Origin: Hysterangium stoloniferum
Taxonomy: Eukaryota > Basidiomycota > Agaricomycetes > Hysterangiales > Hysterangiaceae
DNA length: 64,000 nt
Assembly: GCA_015178975.1 (NCBI GenBank)
Contig: WHVD01000034.1
Coordinates: forward strand, 124,001-188,000
Direction of reading: 5' to 3'
Shown here: in pieces, positions 23,094-34,197 of the stretch
Position numbering within the stretch: position 1 is the stretch's first letter
Layout of the letters: each line of letters opens with the position of its first letter
Notes under the pieces: generated by a model
What the model saw: only the letters and a program-made list of their open reading frames with translations
Database searches by the model: none
What the model was told of the DNA's origin: nothing
Made by a program: the position numbers and the translations under genes

Positions 23094-24629
23094 TGTAGAT
23101 CAGTATGACTGTCGGATACGCTATACCTCTGTCTGCCTTTGATCCTAGCTTTAAGTACGTGTGTTACCGGTGGTAACCGTGCTATATCAGAAGGATTGCG
23201 ATGCACTGGGCATACATTTCCTATTTAGGCACTCCGACATGACACGATTATTTTCTAATAGGAGTAGCTATACATAATAATAAAATAAATAATAATAATG
23301 AAGGATTAACGCAACCACGTTGGAATCTCAAGTGAGACTATGTGCGTATTTTGCAACGCGGACAAAAAAATCTTGGTAAAAGAGTCGCAATTGTTCTCCT
23401 CATTCACAAACACAATAAAAACGAGGCTATTTAGGCCCGGATAGTGCGTGCACCAGACAACATATGAAATTTCCTGAAATGACCTTTTGCTTTTTCTTTG
23501 CCGCTTGAACACGCCTCAAACGCAAGCCTAAGGGTTGTCCTCCGCTTCAAGCGAGCAAACCATAATTCTTAATGAGCAGACGGGACACGACCAAATCAAT
23601 CAACCATGGTTTCGTAAACGGCCATGTCCAACACCTCAAGTGCCCAGGATGCGCTTGATTTCCTACCAGATGTCTACGGAGATTGATAGCCATTTACGGC
23701 ATTCTTGAGTTGAGATCGACGCTGCAGCTCCTCGGGTTTATGAACCCCGGTCTTTCAAGGACGGCGGTAACGGGACTAGTATTTGTGGCGATCCAGGAGA
23801 TCGATTGACATGTGTTGGAAACTCGGAAGATACTACGTAGCAGCCCTCCGAGTCCGGGAGCGGAACTATAGAGCCACCCGGTTATATTTCCTGACTGCCG
23901 GTGTTGCGGGCAGCAGCAGGAAAAACAGGATGATTATGTAAGTAACGAAAGGTCCACTGGTATGCCTGAGGCGCCAAACAGGTTCTCAGATAAGCTGTCC
24001 CTGCTCCCATTTTCCTTGTCCTCTCTTGTTTCCTGTCCCTCTCTGCTCTACTTTCTCTGGTTTATCTTCCTGCTCTGTTCCTCTTGCAGTCCTTTCCTCT
24101 GGTATTTTCAGCTTCCTAGATGTAGGATTGAGTCTTCCTGTCACATTGATGTATTAGAACAACAGCCCCGGCATGGCCCTGGGGTTAAAGAATAAAACTC
24201 GCAGTGATTTCACTGTTCATCCACACTTCCTTTCTAGTACCTTCCTGTGATGCTTGTAAGCTGCTGCTACCACCTTTACCCCATTGTCAAACAATGTGGC
24301 TGCCACTCCAATTCCTCCATTTATGCATGAACCATCTGGTAGACTTTATATCAGCTGTTGTCATCATTTTTGGTCTGAATGGCCAAAGCTTTGTTATTAG
24401 GAATGTTGATTTCATGTGGCCTTCTACAGTTGGGTAGATTTTCCTTAGGGTTTATTCTATGTGTACATATGTATCAGATAGTGAAGGGGAGATTTGTGAT
24501 TTTTGACATACATAGGTAGAGCTTGTGATGTTGCAATTACTCTAAGACCATTCAGAGGATTTGGTGATGCTCCTCCTGAGTCTTTGAGTAGATCAGTATA
24601 TCATGGAGGATAGTCATAATTCATTGAAT
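23094..24629. other. Boundary region between gene block and transposon island
   Basis: No gene recognised. From about 24,000 the sequence changes to C/T-rich and repeat-like composition, marking entry into the repeat island. Confidence 0.45.
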
Positions 24630-25498
24630 TGTTAAGGGTCATGCATGGAGCTTATCAGAGGGTTTCTGGAGAAACCCACAGGAAAGCTGGTAGGACTTGG
24701 CTTCAGCTTATAGGCTGCATCCTTGTAAGATCATGCTGTCCAATTTCAGATGGGTGGATGGGAATCCCAGGGAGTCTGGGAGTAGTTGGTGGGTTGTGAG
24801 GTCAGAGGGTCAACTGTGGGGAATCCCACAGAAGTCAAGGGGTCGGGCAGAGTTGAGTCAGAGGTTGAGCAATAGATGGGTCAGAGCCTGTGGGCTCCAA
24901 TGAGGTAAATAGTGGTGTGTTTCAAAGAGGAGATTAGAGTGGAAAATGTACTGAGATTACTGGGGAGAATCTAAGCTGATTTTCTGACTGGATTGTATGT
25001 ACAACATCTGCCAGACTATATAGACTGTGGAATGTATAACATACCAAATTCAGTAATAATGAAATCCAAACTAGTAATAATAAAACAAGATAAGTAAACA
25101 CCAGATTTGGTGTTAGGAACGGAATGGAACAGAGCAGAGTGGAATCCAAAATGTGACAGTTCGTTAGACCATAATGGGAATGGGGTGGGAGCAGAGTCCA
25201 AAATGTGACAGGTCATTTGACCATAATGGGAATGGGGCTCAGTTAGAGAGCTGTTGGGTTTTCTGAAAGGAGTCTGGTGACTGGTGCATGGGAGAGGGTC
25301 AGAGATAGACAGGAGTGGGTCCCCACAGGTATTCCAGTGACTGATACATGAAGTAATGAAGGTTGAGCATGGACAGGTCTGATGTCCAGAGTCCGGCGGG
25401 TATTCCAGTAAACTGATAAATGGTAAATGTAGGGTGTGGGTGCATATAAGTTAGTGCCCAGAGTCTGGCAGGTTTTCCGGTTGTAACATGAATATATG
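24630..25498 (-). mobile_element. Solo LTR, family A (copy 1), target duplication TGAAT
   Basis: The 869-bp repeat begins TGTTAAGGG and ends TTGTAACA, and is flanked by the exact 5-bp duplication TGAAT (24625-24629 and 25499-25503). It is the reverse orientation of the copies at 36460 and 50135, sharing the stretch around AGATAAGTAAACACC and the segment GGACTTGGCTTCAGCTTATA. No internal retrotransposon sequence lies inside, so it is a solo LTR left by recombination. Confidence 0.88.
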
Positions 25499-26111
25499 AT
25501 ATGACCTGTGTGCTCGGCACACCGTCGGATCCAATTGGACCTCATGCAAAACTCCAATCATTCACAAACCATTGGTATTCTGACTAACCCCATTGAGCAC
25601 CTTCATTGATCCCGATTAGTATTTCCATCTGCCCCTTATCCTATACAACCAGTTTATGCCTTTTCTGCCCCCATAGTAATCTATGCCCAGATTTATAATG
25701 TTCTGTCCATCGGTCTCCGTTTTCATGTCACTCTATATGTAGTTCCATCTTCTCCATTAGTACTTTATTTTGTTCTGCTTTCATTCAGATAAGTGCTGGA
25801 TTTCCATATATATGCCACTCATGTATCATAGTATTAGGACAATCAGAATATCGACTAAGTTACTCCTACTAGTTCTTTCCTCTTCTCTCAGACTTCTGAT
25901 CCCCTCTCTCTCTCCCTCTCTCTCTGCTTTCTACCAATCCAGGGATCCAACAGTTTAACCACTGTTCAGATCCCCAATAGTTAAGTTTTCACATGTTTGA
26001 AATTTAAGGACAACTGATGGTAGCTTTGTGAGGGCGCAGCACACAAGCTGAAGCCATGTCCTTCTGCTCAGACTCCGTCAGATTTCCAACCTCCCAGCAT
26101 GCAACTTAACA
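25499..26111 (+). repeat. LTR remnant, family B-like, 3' part
   Basis: This ends in GCAACTTAACA at 26111 and carries the shared LTR segment (GCAGCACACAAGCTGAAGCC) near 26036. A CT-rich run (about 25898-25930) resembles the CT-rich part of the family-B LTR at 40613. The 5' boundary is lost or lies left of the family-A insertion at 24630. Confidence 0.5.
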
Positions 26112-27899
26112 ATATACAAAATTTTATGGAAAAGTCCCTATATTTCTAAGTGAGACTATTTCCTTTGGCTATGACTGCATGTTTTAGGGGTTTATATTTC
26201 ATTATCCCAAAATTTCATCTTCAAGACTTGTATGCTCTTTTAAAATATGCACAAATGTCATAGTTATCATACTTATACACAATTATCTGAGTTGTTACAT
26301 CTTTGGGAAAAAATGCATTCTCTAGTATCTCTGTGACTTTTAAAATATGCACAAACATCATAGTTAAACAAGATTATTTGGGTTATGATTTAATCTTTGG
26401 GATAAGATGCATTCTCTATATATGCAAACTTTCAAATATAGTTCATATAATTTAAATTTATTTGATCTAGAAAGTTAACCAGAACTATCTGGCCAACCAA
26501 TCCATGTTGTGGAATTTATTCCCAAAAGGATAATCTATATATGTTTGTTTGACTAACTTTTGTCAGATACAAGATAAATATTAATATTTCCTTATTCTCC
26601 AGAATGTCATCTGATAGACTGAATTTGATTAAATCTTAATTCTACAGCAAACAATATAAATATATATACTTTAATGGATAAATAACTTTGAAAGTTTTGG
26701 GTTATCCTCCTAGATAATGATAAAAAGGATGCAAATTAAAAAATGAATTTTTTGAAAATCAAATCCTCTATAATAGTAATCACTACACAATGCAAGCCCA
26801 CACTGTTTTTAAGATGATGGAATCATTCTTCAATAACTTCACAGAAGAACAAGCTGGGAGGGAGGGAAGACTGACAGAAAAGTTTTCTAAAAGGGTTTTC
26901 AAGATGATGAAATCATTCTTTAACAAAGTCATAGAAGAACAAGGCAAAATGGAGGAAAGAGTGACAAAAAAGTTTAATATACTTTCTGCAAGAGAGAGAA
27001 AACTAATGAAAGAAATAGAATCCCTAAAACAACAGATAAGTGATCAAAAAAAGTATAATAAAGACTATGGTAACTGAGGATTTATCATAAAGAAGTGAAA
27101 AGGTTGTGTTATTCTAGATTTAGATAATATAGGTATTATTGACTTAGAAGGATATAGACTTAATATTAATGGTAGTCCTAGAGCTTGTATCTACTATTTA
27201 TAAGTATAGGAATGACTTTATTGATGTAGAGGAAATTTATTGTGGCTATGACTTTATTACAGGTAAAGGAAAGAAACAAGGGAATGAAAATAATACATCT
27301 TCAGATACTAAGGTAGAAAATATTATAAATAATTATATAAAGCAAAGCCAGAGAAACAAAGGAATGATTTAGAAAATAATACTGATATAGATGAAGATGG
27401 TGATGTTACTATAGATAAAAATGGTACTAAGATTATTGTTACAACTGAGGGTCATATTATTATAACAGGTAGGGATAATTACACTGTTGTTATAGATAAA
27501 GATGATTGTCTAAGAAAATTAATATTGAAATATAGAAAGAGAGCTGAAAAAGCAAGAGAAATACACTAGAAGGTGATGGATCTGGGGTGTTGTATAACAT
27601 ACTTCTCTTGACATGAGAAAGAGAATCAAGCATCAATGCTTACAACACTTTCTCCAATATCACTCTCAATCACATATAACTCAGAAGGAAAGAAAGCATA
27701 GTGTAAAATACTACAAGTTCATGAGAAGAGCCTTAGTAGTATTTTACAATATACTTTCCCAGCCAAGATTAGACATACATGACAGACTATGTATAAACCT
27801 ATATGTATACAGTAGATGATTATCAAATTAGATTCAATTTATGATACATTAATATTGAGGAGACATAAATCTTTCAAATTCCTGATGAGTGTTAAAGAG
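26112..27899. other. AT-rich island with decayed coding-like frames
   Basis: Composition shifts to strongly AT-rich. A 95-aa frame at 26790-27077 plus encodes two tandem units containing FKMM-SFFN followed by a Glu/Lys-rich coiled coil. Downstream frames at 27169-27372 and about 27373-27570 are Lys/Asn/Asp/Ile-rich and continue each other across stops and frame changes (for example GDVTIDKNGTKIIVTTEGH). This looks like one decayed gene of foreign composition. I cannot identify it; a decayed element, plasmid or virus-like insertion are all possible. Confidence 0.35.
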
Positions 27900-27979
27900 T
27901 GGTTGGGGAGCCTATTGGAGGGTTTCCAGAGAAACCCATGGGAAAGCCAGTAGGACTTGGCTTCAGCTTATAGGCTGCA

Positions 27980-28715
27980 TGTTAAGAACTGAAAACTGAC
28001 TAATGTTGGTAGGTTGACAGGGACCGATCAGAAGGACTTGGCTTCAGCTTATATGCTGTGCCCTCACAAATATCCATCAGGTGTCCTTAAATTTCGGATG
28101 GGCGAAGACTAGTCCTAACAAGTACCTCTCAGCAAGTTACTGATTGGGACTGAAGGATAAGTCGAGTGTCGGGCCAAGGGGGTGGGGACTGAGAGTGGGT
28201 GAGTGCACGCGAAGGCAGGGGGCAGAATACTTAGTATGAGACTTCTAGAGATGTATGAGGGTATTCTGAGTCGATATTCTGATTGCCTAGTAACTACAAC
28301 TACAGTGGGTTCATATACAAGTATTCAGCATCTAGAAAATACTAACTAGGAGAAGAGCAGAAAACATTATTGACAATAAGCTTGACTAGGAACGGGAAGG
28401 TTACGATTTGTTCAGAGGCTGTGAAATAACCAAGAGCAGGATTATGAGAAAAGGAAATAGTCTGAGGGTTACAAGTATATACTGTATAGACATATGTGAA
28501 ACATAGAATAGAATGGATCATCATAATAAAAAGGGACATATCAGAGTTTAACCAGATGGTACGAGTATATTTTGATGGGGGTGTAATGGAGTTTGATCAC
28601 TGCGAAAGCATATGTCAGTGTCGGGAGACTGATGGTTTCCAATGTGATGACTTGAATGATAACTTGAAATGTCGATAGGTGGTGATAACCTCGGGGACCA
28701 TCGGGTTGCGTAACA
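27980..28715 (-). repeat. 3' LTR of the full-length chromovirus (family B)
   Basis: This 736-bp repeat matches 38399-39128 along its length, starting TGTTAAGAACTGAAAACTGA and ending TTGCGTAACA. The polypurine tract lies immediately inside, which identifies this end as the 3' LTR of a minus-strand element. Confidence 0.9.
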
Positions 28716-28729
28716 GTATCCCCCCATTT
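28716..28729 (-). other. Polypurine tract of the chromovirus
   Basis: On minus the sequence next to the 3' LTR is AAATGGGGGGATAC, a G-rich plus-strand primer site. The truncated element ending at 54805 has a very similar tract (ACAGGGGGGTAC) in the same place. Confidence 0.7.
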
Positions 28730-29137
28730 GGCCAAAATCCCAAGGAGGCCAAAAATCTAGATTCTGTACATAGGGTACGGGTGGTGTGTCAAAACATCAT
28801 GTGACTCAGTAAAAATTTACATACAGTATAAAAATTCGAGGGGTGCTGGGATTTGATTTTTTACTTCTCTTCCCTCAACCACCATGACCATTGGCTCAGG
28901 GTTGAAACCCTTCCTGGTTCGGTTAACAGTCACTCCCATGTCGGTTCTGAGTGGGCCATTGAGTGCTCAAGAACATCATCGCCTTCTTGAGGAGAAAAGG
29001 AAAGCATGTGAGGAGGAGGAGCGGAAGGAGAAGGAGGAGCTGGTGGCCATAGAGGTGGAGGAGAAGAAACTGGCAGCAGAAGAGGCTGCATGCAAGCACT
29101 GGGACACAGTGCTTGTGAAGAAGAAGCAGTGGGAGGC

Positions 29138-31120
29138 TGTAATGTATTAGCCTTATTTTAATACTATTTTCCGAAAAAGGAGTCCAATGCTCTATCAAAA
29201 TGTGTAAATACTCAATTCACTGCAAGGTAAAATAATTTAAGTATTTGATATTAATCAGTGGCAGCCTAAATAGACTTAGAACCCCTGAAGTCAAGAGTTT
29301 ACTTGAATATATGCACCCAACTTCGCAAAGAAGGTTTTGAGAGCTGCTTGTGCAAGCTTGTTCTTTTTCTGTAAAAACAACTATAAAATAAGAATAACAA
29401 TTTACTGATTCCGAAGCTAGATTTAACTTCAATGCTAGCTAGTTTATATATATTTTATACTATTTGTCAAACAGTAAAAATATTTATAAACGGGTCAAAA
29501 GATTAGATATAGAATAAAACACTATTTGGCTAATATATGCTTTATTTACACTAACCTACAAGGTCTACTGTGATATTAACTTATCAGGATCTTAATGTAG
29601 TCTTAAGGATTCTGCAAGGATATTCTCAGTATTTGTTTATGTGAATATGCTTTACTGATTCACAATAAATGAACAAAGGAACGGGATTATTTGCAATGTA
29701 ATAAACAGTCAAATTACTCAACTAGAGGTGACTGAAGTCTTAAACTACAAATAACAATGTAGAGAAAACTAATAATCAAATACTCAATTAAGAGATGACT
29801 ATAGTATAAGATTATTTATATATTATTAGTTAATAACCAACAACTCTAACTGAGGTGGAAATAATATATAAAAGATAGCCAACTATTCAGTTAAGAAGTG
29901 GCAAGGGGGAACAAAAGTCAACAACTCAGATTGAGGTGACAGGGGAACAGCAGATCAGTCAACAGCTCAGATTGAGGTGACAAGGGATCTGATTGGGCCA
30001 ACAACTCTGATAGAGGTGGCAAGGGTTTCCAACAGCTCAGATAGAGGTGGAATTAGATGTCCAACTGCCCAGATAGGGGTGGAGTAGCCTGCTTGCTGCA
30101 GTGACACACACAGATGTGGTGGGTTGATGTGATGATATGATTGATTTTTTTATTCAAGGCTGGAGCTGAGCTCCTTATATACATTTTAGTCTGAGACATT
30201 TAGAAGATTCTAGAAGATTTAATGATGTCATTCTGGGAGGAGTGATGTCATTTAGAATTTTCTAGAATTTTCTAGAGCATTGTGGAAGGTTCTAACTACT
30301 TCTAAGACACTATAGAATATTCTTGGCATAATGGAACATTGTAGAATTTTATAGAATATTCTACAATATTCTATCTAATATTAGTACCTATTAACTAATG
30401 TTCCATTGGAAGCCACTGGAATGTTCCAGAGAGTTTCCTGTTTTTGTTGCAGTAGCATATATGATGACATAATGCTCTCGCGCCTGTGCGCGCGCATGAC
30501 ACCCTTCGCGTCTTGTGACTGTCACGCGTTGTGACAGTCGCGCGCCTGTGTGACCGTCGCGCGCCTTTGTGACCGTCGCGCGCCTTTGTGACCGTCGCGC
30601 GCCTCTGTGACCGTCGCGCGCCCTTGTGACAACTGTCACCTGTTATGACGGTTGTCACTCGTTGTGACGATTTTCCCGCGCGCCGTGTAATAAACGCCAG
30701 GCCGGTTTTATATTATTATATATTTATTATATTTACTTTTAGTTAGTTATAAATATAATATTTTATTATAATAATATAAAAATATATATATATTTCGCCT
30801 TGATAATGCGCGAGTATTTCAAATCGCGTTTTGTCGGCGTCGGAGTTTGAAATATCATGTGAATGTCACATGATTACTCGCGCGTTGTGAATAAGCGCTG
30901 AGTCGCCGACATATTAATCAAAAAAGAATAAAAAGTAGAAATTCAATTACTTGCTCAATTTATTAGATAAAAATACAAAATAAATTGTATAAATTCAAGA
31001 TAAATCAAACAAATATTGTACAATTTAATCGTCGCAATATAATTACATTTGAATATTTGTTTTCGCAATTTGTTAGGGGAAATTGTTTAAAAATTGGATA
31101 AAACTTAGAAATACATAACA
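29138..31120. mobile_element. Solo LTR, family C (2 kb), target duplication GAGGC
   Basis: The element begins TGTAATGTAT and ends ATACATAACA (inverted ends) and is flanked by exact GAGGC at 29133-29137 and 31121-31125. Removing it restores the open frame of the accessory gene, which confirms both borders. It is unusually long for a solo LTR (1,983 bp). It holds repeats around CAACAACTCAGATTGAGGTG (29905-30090) and a CG-rich tandem tract. No coding capacity was recognised. Confidence 0.85.
30529..30640. repeat. CG-rich 19-bp tandem repeat
   Basis: About five units of GTGACCGTCGCGCGCCTTT-type sequence. CpG-dense composition contrasts with the AT-rich flanks. The minus-strand Arg/Gly/His-rich open frames here come only from the repeat. 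Confidence 0.75.
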
Positions 31121-31859
31121 GAGGCTGATCGGGCACAAGAGGAGGAGGTGAAGAAGAAGCGAGAGGGAAAGGTAAGTCGGGTTCCCATTCTTTTGTGAAC
31201 CTTGCTGACTTTTTTTTTCAGTGCAAGGCAGTGATGCCTTCAGAGTCTGATGATGAGGAGGACGAGGAGGGTGTACCGGGGCCGTTGAGCCCCAAGGTGG
31301 GTTCAGGTTCCTATTATTTTAATTTTCTAATTTTCTTTGATTATAGAAACAAAAACAGGCACACAAGGCAGGGCCTGAAAATGACCCAAAGTGCAACCAG
31401 TGCACTAAATGGGGTCGGACTTGCCATCCATGGGCAAGTGGTTGGGGCCACACCTGTCAAGAGTGTGCCAACCAAAAGCTCGGGTGCGTATTCCTGGATG
31501 CCAGTGGGAACAGGTCCTACCAAGAACGGCAGGCCGATGCTCTAGAAGAGCAAAACCACCTCATGCGCACCTACTTCTCAGAGATGACACGGTTCCGGTT
31601 TGAAACTCTGCGACAACAAGGTCTGGTGATTGAACAACTACGACCTTTGGGCGTGGGGCTGGAGAAACAAACCAGTGCGATTGAGTCACTCAGGGAGCAA
31701 CTTGAACAATATTTAGAAGTGTCGAGTTGTGATGGAGTTGGGCATGGGGTTAGTGTATCAGGGAACGTCAGTGAAGAGGTGTCGGTGGCCATCAGTGAGG
31801 GGGAAGGCTCAGAAGCCGGAGAAGAAGGAGAGGTTTGTGAAGAGTGGTGGAAGTTCTAA

Positions 31860-32580
31860 CTGTTCTATATACAAAGAATATCGACTGTTTAGGTACGACA
31901 CGAAGATGTATTGACTATCTAAGTCTAATACAGACCAAACACGTATTGACCATTTAGTTCAATACAGTCGAGTGAAATAGCTATCTAAAGTAGAATAGAG
32001 AGCTAAAACAAATAAGGAGAATCGACTGTAAAGTACGATTCTGAATGACTGCTCGAGTGTAGAAGAGAATAATGAGAGAGTCAAATAACAGAGTAGCATG
32101 GATGTAGTCCACGTGGATTGAGATAAAGGTGGAGTTTCGACTAGTATAGTTTGAAACTCTGATTGCGTAGATAGTTAAAGCCCTTTGTGATGGTCAAGAC
32201 GATACCCCAATCACAACTTACAGGACACTAACTGGTGTCTGGGTAAGTTGTGGTTGCAGGGTAAAAAGTGTCTGAGTTCTAACTATGGGTGCTAGAATAC
32301 ATAAGTCTGGCATGTATGTGCCCACAAGAGTCGATGTACCGAATACATAGGTCATCGAACTAATTATATGTGTATAATAAAATAGAGAGAAAGTAGAAAT
32401 AATAATGGAAATATAGTATGAGCTCATCCAGATTATATTTCCTGAGTATATTTCACCATACCTCTCACAGGTTGTAGAGGAAACCTTTAGGTAGTGAAAA
32501 TATAATGGTTTTAAAACAAACAGACATAGTGTGAAATCATAAGACATAGTTGTAAAAAGGTCAGATACCACATAAGATAA
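31860..32580. other. Non-coding interior of the chromovirus
   Basis: This lies between the 3' ends of the accessory gene (plus) and pol (minus). It contains short repeats of the type ATCGACTGT / GTACGA near 31870-32045 and no coding signal. Confidence 0.5.
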
Positions 32581-34193
32581 CTATAAAGAATTCAAAGGAC
32601 TGGGTTTATTTGGATAAGCTTGATGAAACCCTAAAATGATTTCTGATGCATTGCCGATCTCTGTAGCTAGGATCCATGAAGTTTCTTGATCTGTACCTTC
32701 ATAGCCAGCCCATTTAACCAAATAAAGTAATTTGCATGAGCATCGGCAATTGTTGATTTTTGAGTCTAGGATTTCTGATATCTCAAATTCGGGTTCTCTG
32801 TCAATAATCATGGGTGAAGGTGGTGGTTGTATGTGATCTGGTATATTGTTAGCAACACAAGGTTCTAACATAGATACATGAAATACCAGGTGTACTGCTT
32901 GCATGTTGTCAGGAAGCTGAAGCGTCCATGAAAGCGTGCTGGTTTGTGCTATAACTTCAAAAGGATCTAAATATTTTTCAGAGAGCTTCTTAGAGGGTCT
33001 AGTAGTTCAGAAAAACTCGGCTTTAACAAACACTTGGTCTCCGATCTTGAAATCAGGAGGCGGAAGTCAATTCTTATCCGCAGACTGTTGGTATCATTCT
33101 TGGGCCATTGCGATAGTTTTACGAAGTTCTTGATGTAGCTCATCAAGGTTTGTAACAAAGCCTTGAGTGCAGGTGGATGCGAGATCACGTTCCAGGTGGA
33201 TTGCAATATTGGGGTTGTAGCCTTTGTTTGTGAAGAAAGGCAAAATGCCAGTAGTGGCATTCGGTGCATTGTTATATGCAAATTCAGCTAGCGGTAGTAT
33301 TGATTTCCAATTATCTTGTTGATAGTTACAATAGACACGAATGTACTGTTCCAAAGTTTGATTCATGCATTCAGTTTGCCTGTCGCCTTCCGGGTGATAG
33401 CCTGAAGTGTAATTTCATGTCTAGTGCTTTTCTGAGTGACCTAAAGAAATGAGAGACAAACTCGGATCTGCGATCAGATGTAACATGCGATGGAACACCA
33501 TGCTTGGAAAATACATGGGTGACAAATAATTTGGCTAACTGTACAGATGTTATTGTCATATGTTGGAATGAAAATACTTTGCTTTGTGAGCCGATCCACA
33601 ACAACTAGGATTGCTGTATGACCTTTGGATGGTAGTGCTCGATGAAATCCATAGAAATCGAGCTCCAGGGTTTTTCTGGTATTGGTAATTATTTGAGTAG
33701 GCCATATGGTTTGTGTCACTGTGATTTAGAGTGTAAACACATTGTACAAGATTTGCAATAGTGCTTAATGAAATCTCGGATGCCGGGCCATGTATATTCT
33801 CTTCTAATGAGTGAAAGAGTTTTATTGAGGCCGAAATGTCCCAAGATTGGGTGATCATGCTTATGTTGTAAGATTCACAGCCAAAGGGTGTCGGAATCTG
33901 GTACATAAATGCGGTTGTCAAGTCTAATGAAACCTTGTGAGTCTAGTGACCATCAGGGTTGATCGGGGTCGGACGGGTTATCGAGGTGTGCTTTGGTGAC
34001 TAGGTCTAATGGAATTGCCGATAGTATATCTTGTGTAACTTTTTGGTATCCATAAGAATAACACTTTGCAAGACTGGATGAATGAGGTAAATGGCTCGGA
34101 TAGACACGGACAGTTGTTCAGATGAAAACATAGGCTTAAAATTATGTGGATTGACTGTGGTGTAGTCGTTACTCCCCTCTTTAGGATAGACAT
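32581..34193 (-). pseudogene. Chromovirus integrase with C-terminal chromodomain (decayed)
   Basis: On minus, the frames show the integrase core (ILVVVDRLTKQSIFIPT with the first catalytic Asp region, then HVTSDRRSEFVSHFFRSLRK and EQYIRVYCNYQQDNWKSILP with AEFAYNNA). The end at 32904-32581 carries a chromodomain: EISEILDSK, then LLYLVKWAGYEGTDQETSW. Chromodomains are thought to steer chromoviruses to heterochromatin. Frame changes occur near 33100, 33370, 33480 and 33720. The zinc-binding N-terminal part is poorly preserved. Confidence 0.85.
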
Positions 34194-34197
34194 CCTA

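Larger units (their letters stand above)
28884..31859 (+). pseudogene. Antisense accessory gene of the chromovirus (copy 1), split by a solo LTR
   Basis: Function is unknown. Exons are 28884-29137 continued at 31126-31171 (once the LTR 29138-31120 and one GAGGC duplicate are removed), 31222-31296 and 31347-31859. The total is 888 nt, in frame, 295 aa and free of stops. Exon 1 encodes a long Glu/Lys coiled coil (about residues 33-100). Exon 2 is an acidic linker (SDDEEDEEG) ending GPLSPK. Exon 3 begins with a Cys cluster, CNQC-x6-C-x9-CQEC-x6-C (KCNQCTKWGRTC, then TCQECANQKLGC), and then another predicted coiled coil and an acidic tail. It lies between pol and the 3' LTR and runs opposite to gag-pol. 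The Cys spacing suggests a zinc-binding nucleic-acid or protein contact module; this is inference. Before the LTR insertion it could have been intact. Confidence 0.7.

Noticed and set aside
30391..30658. Two overlapping minus-strand Arg/Gly/His-rich proteins
   Set aside because: They are translations of the 19-bp CG-rich tandem repeat; every frame stays open because the unit lacks stops.
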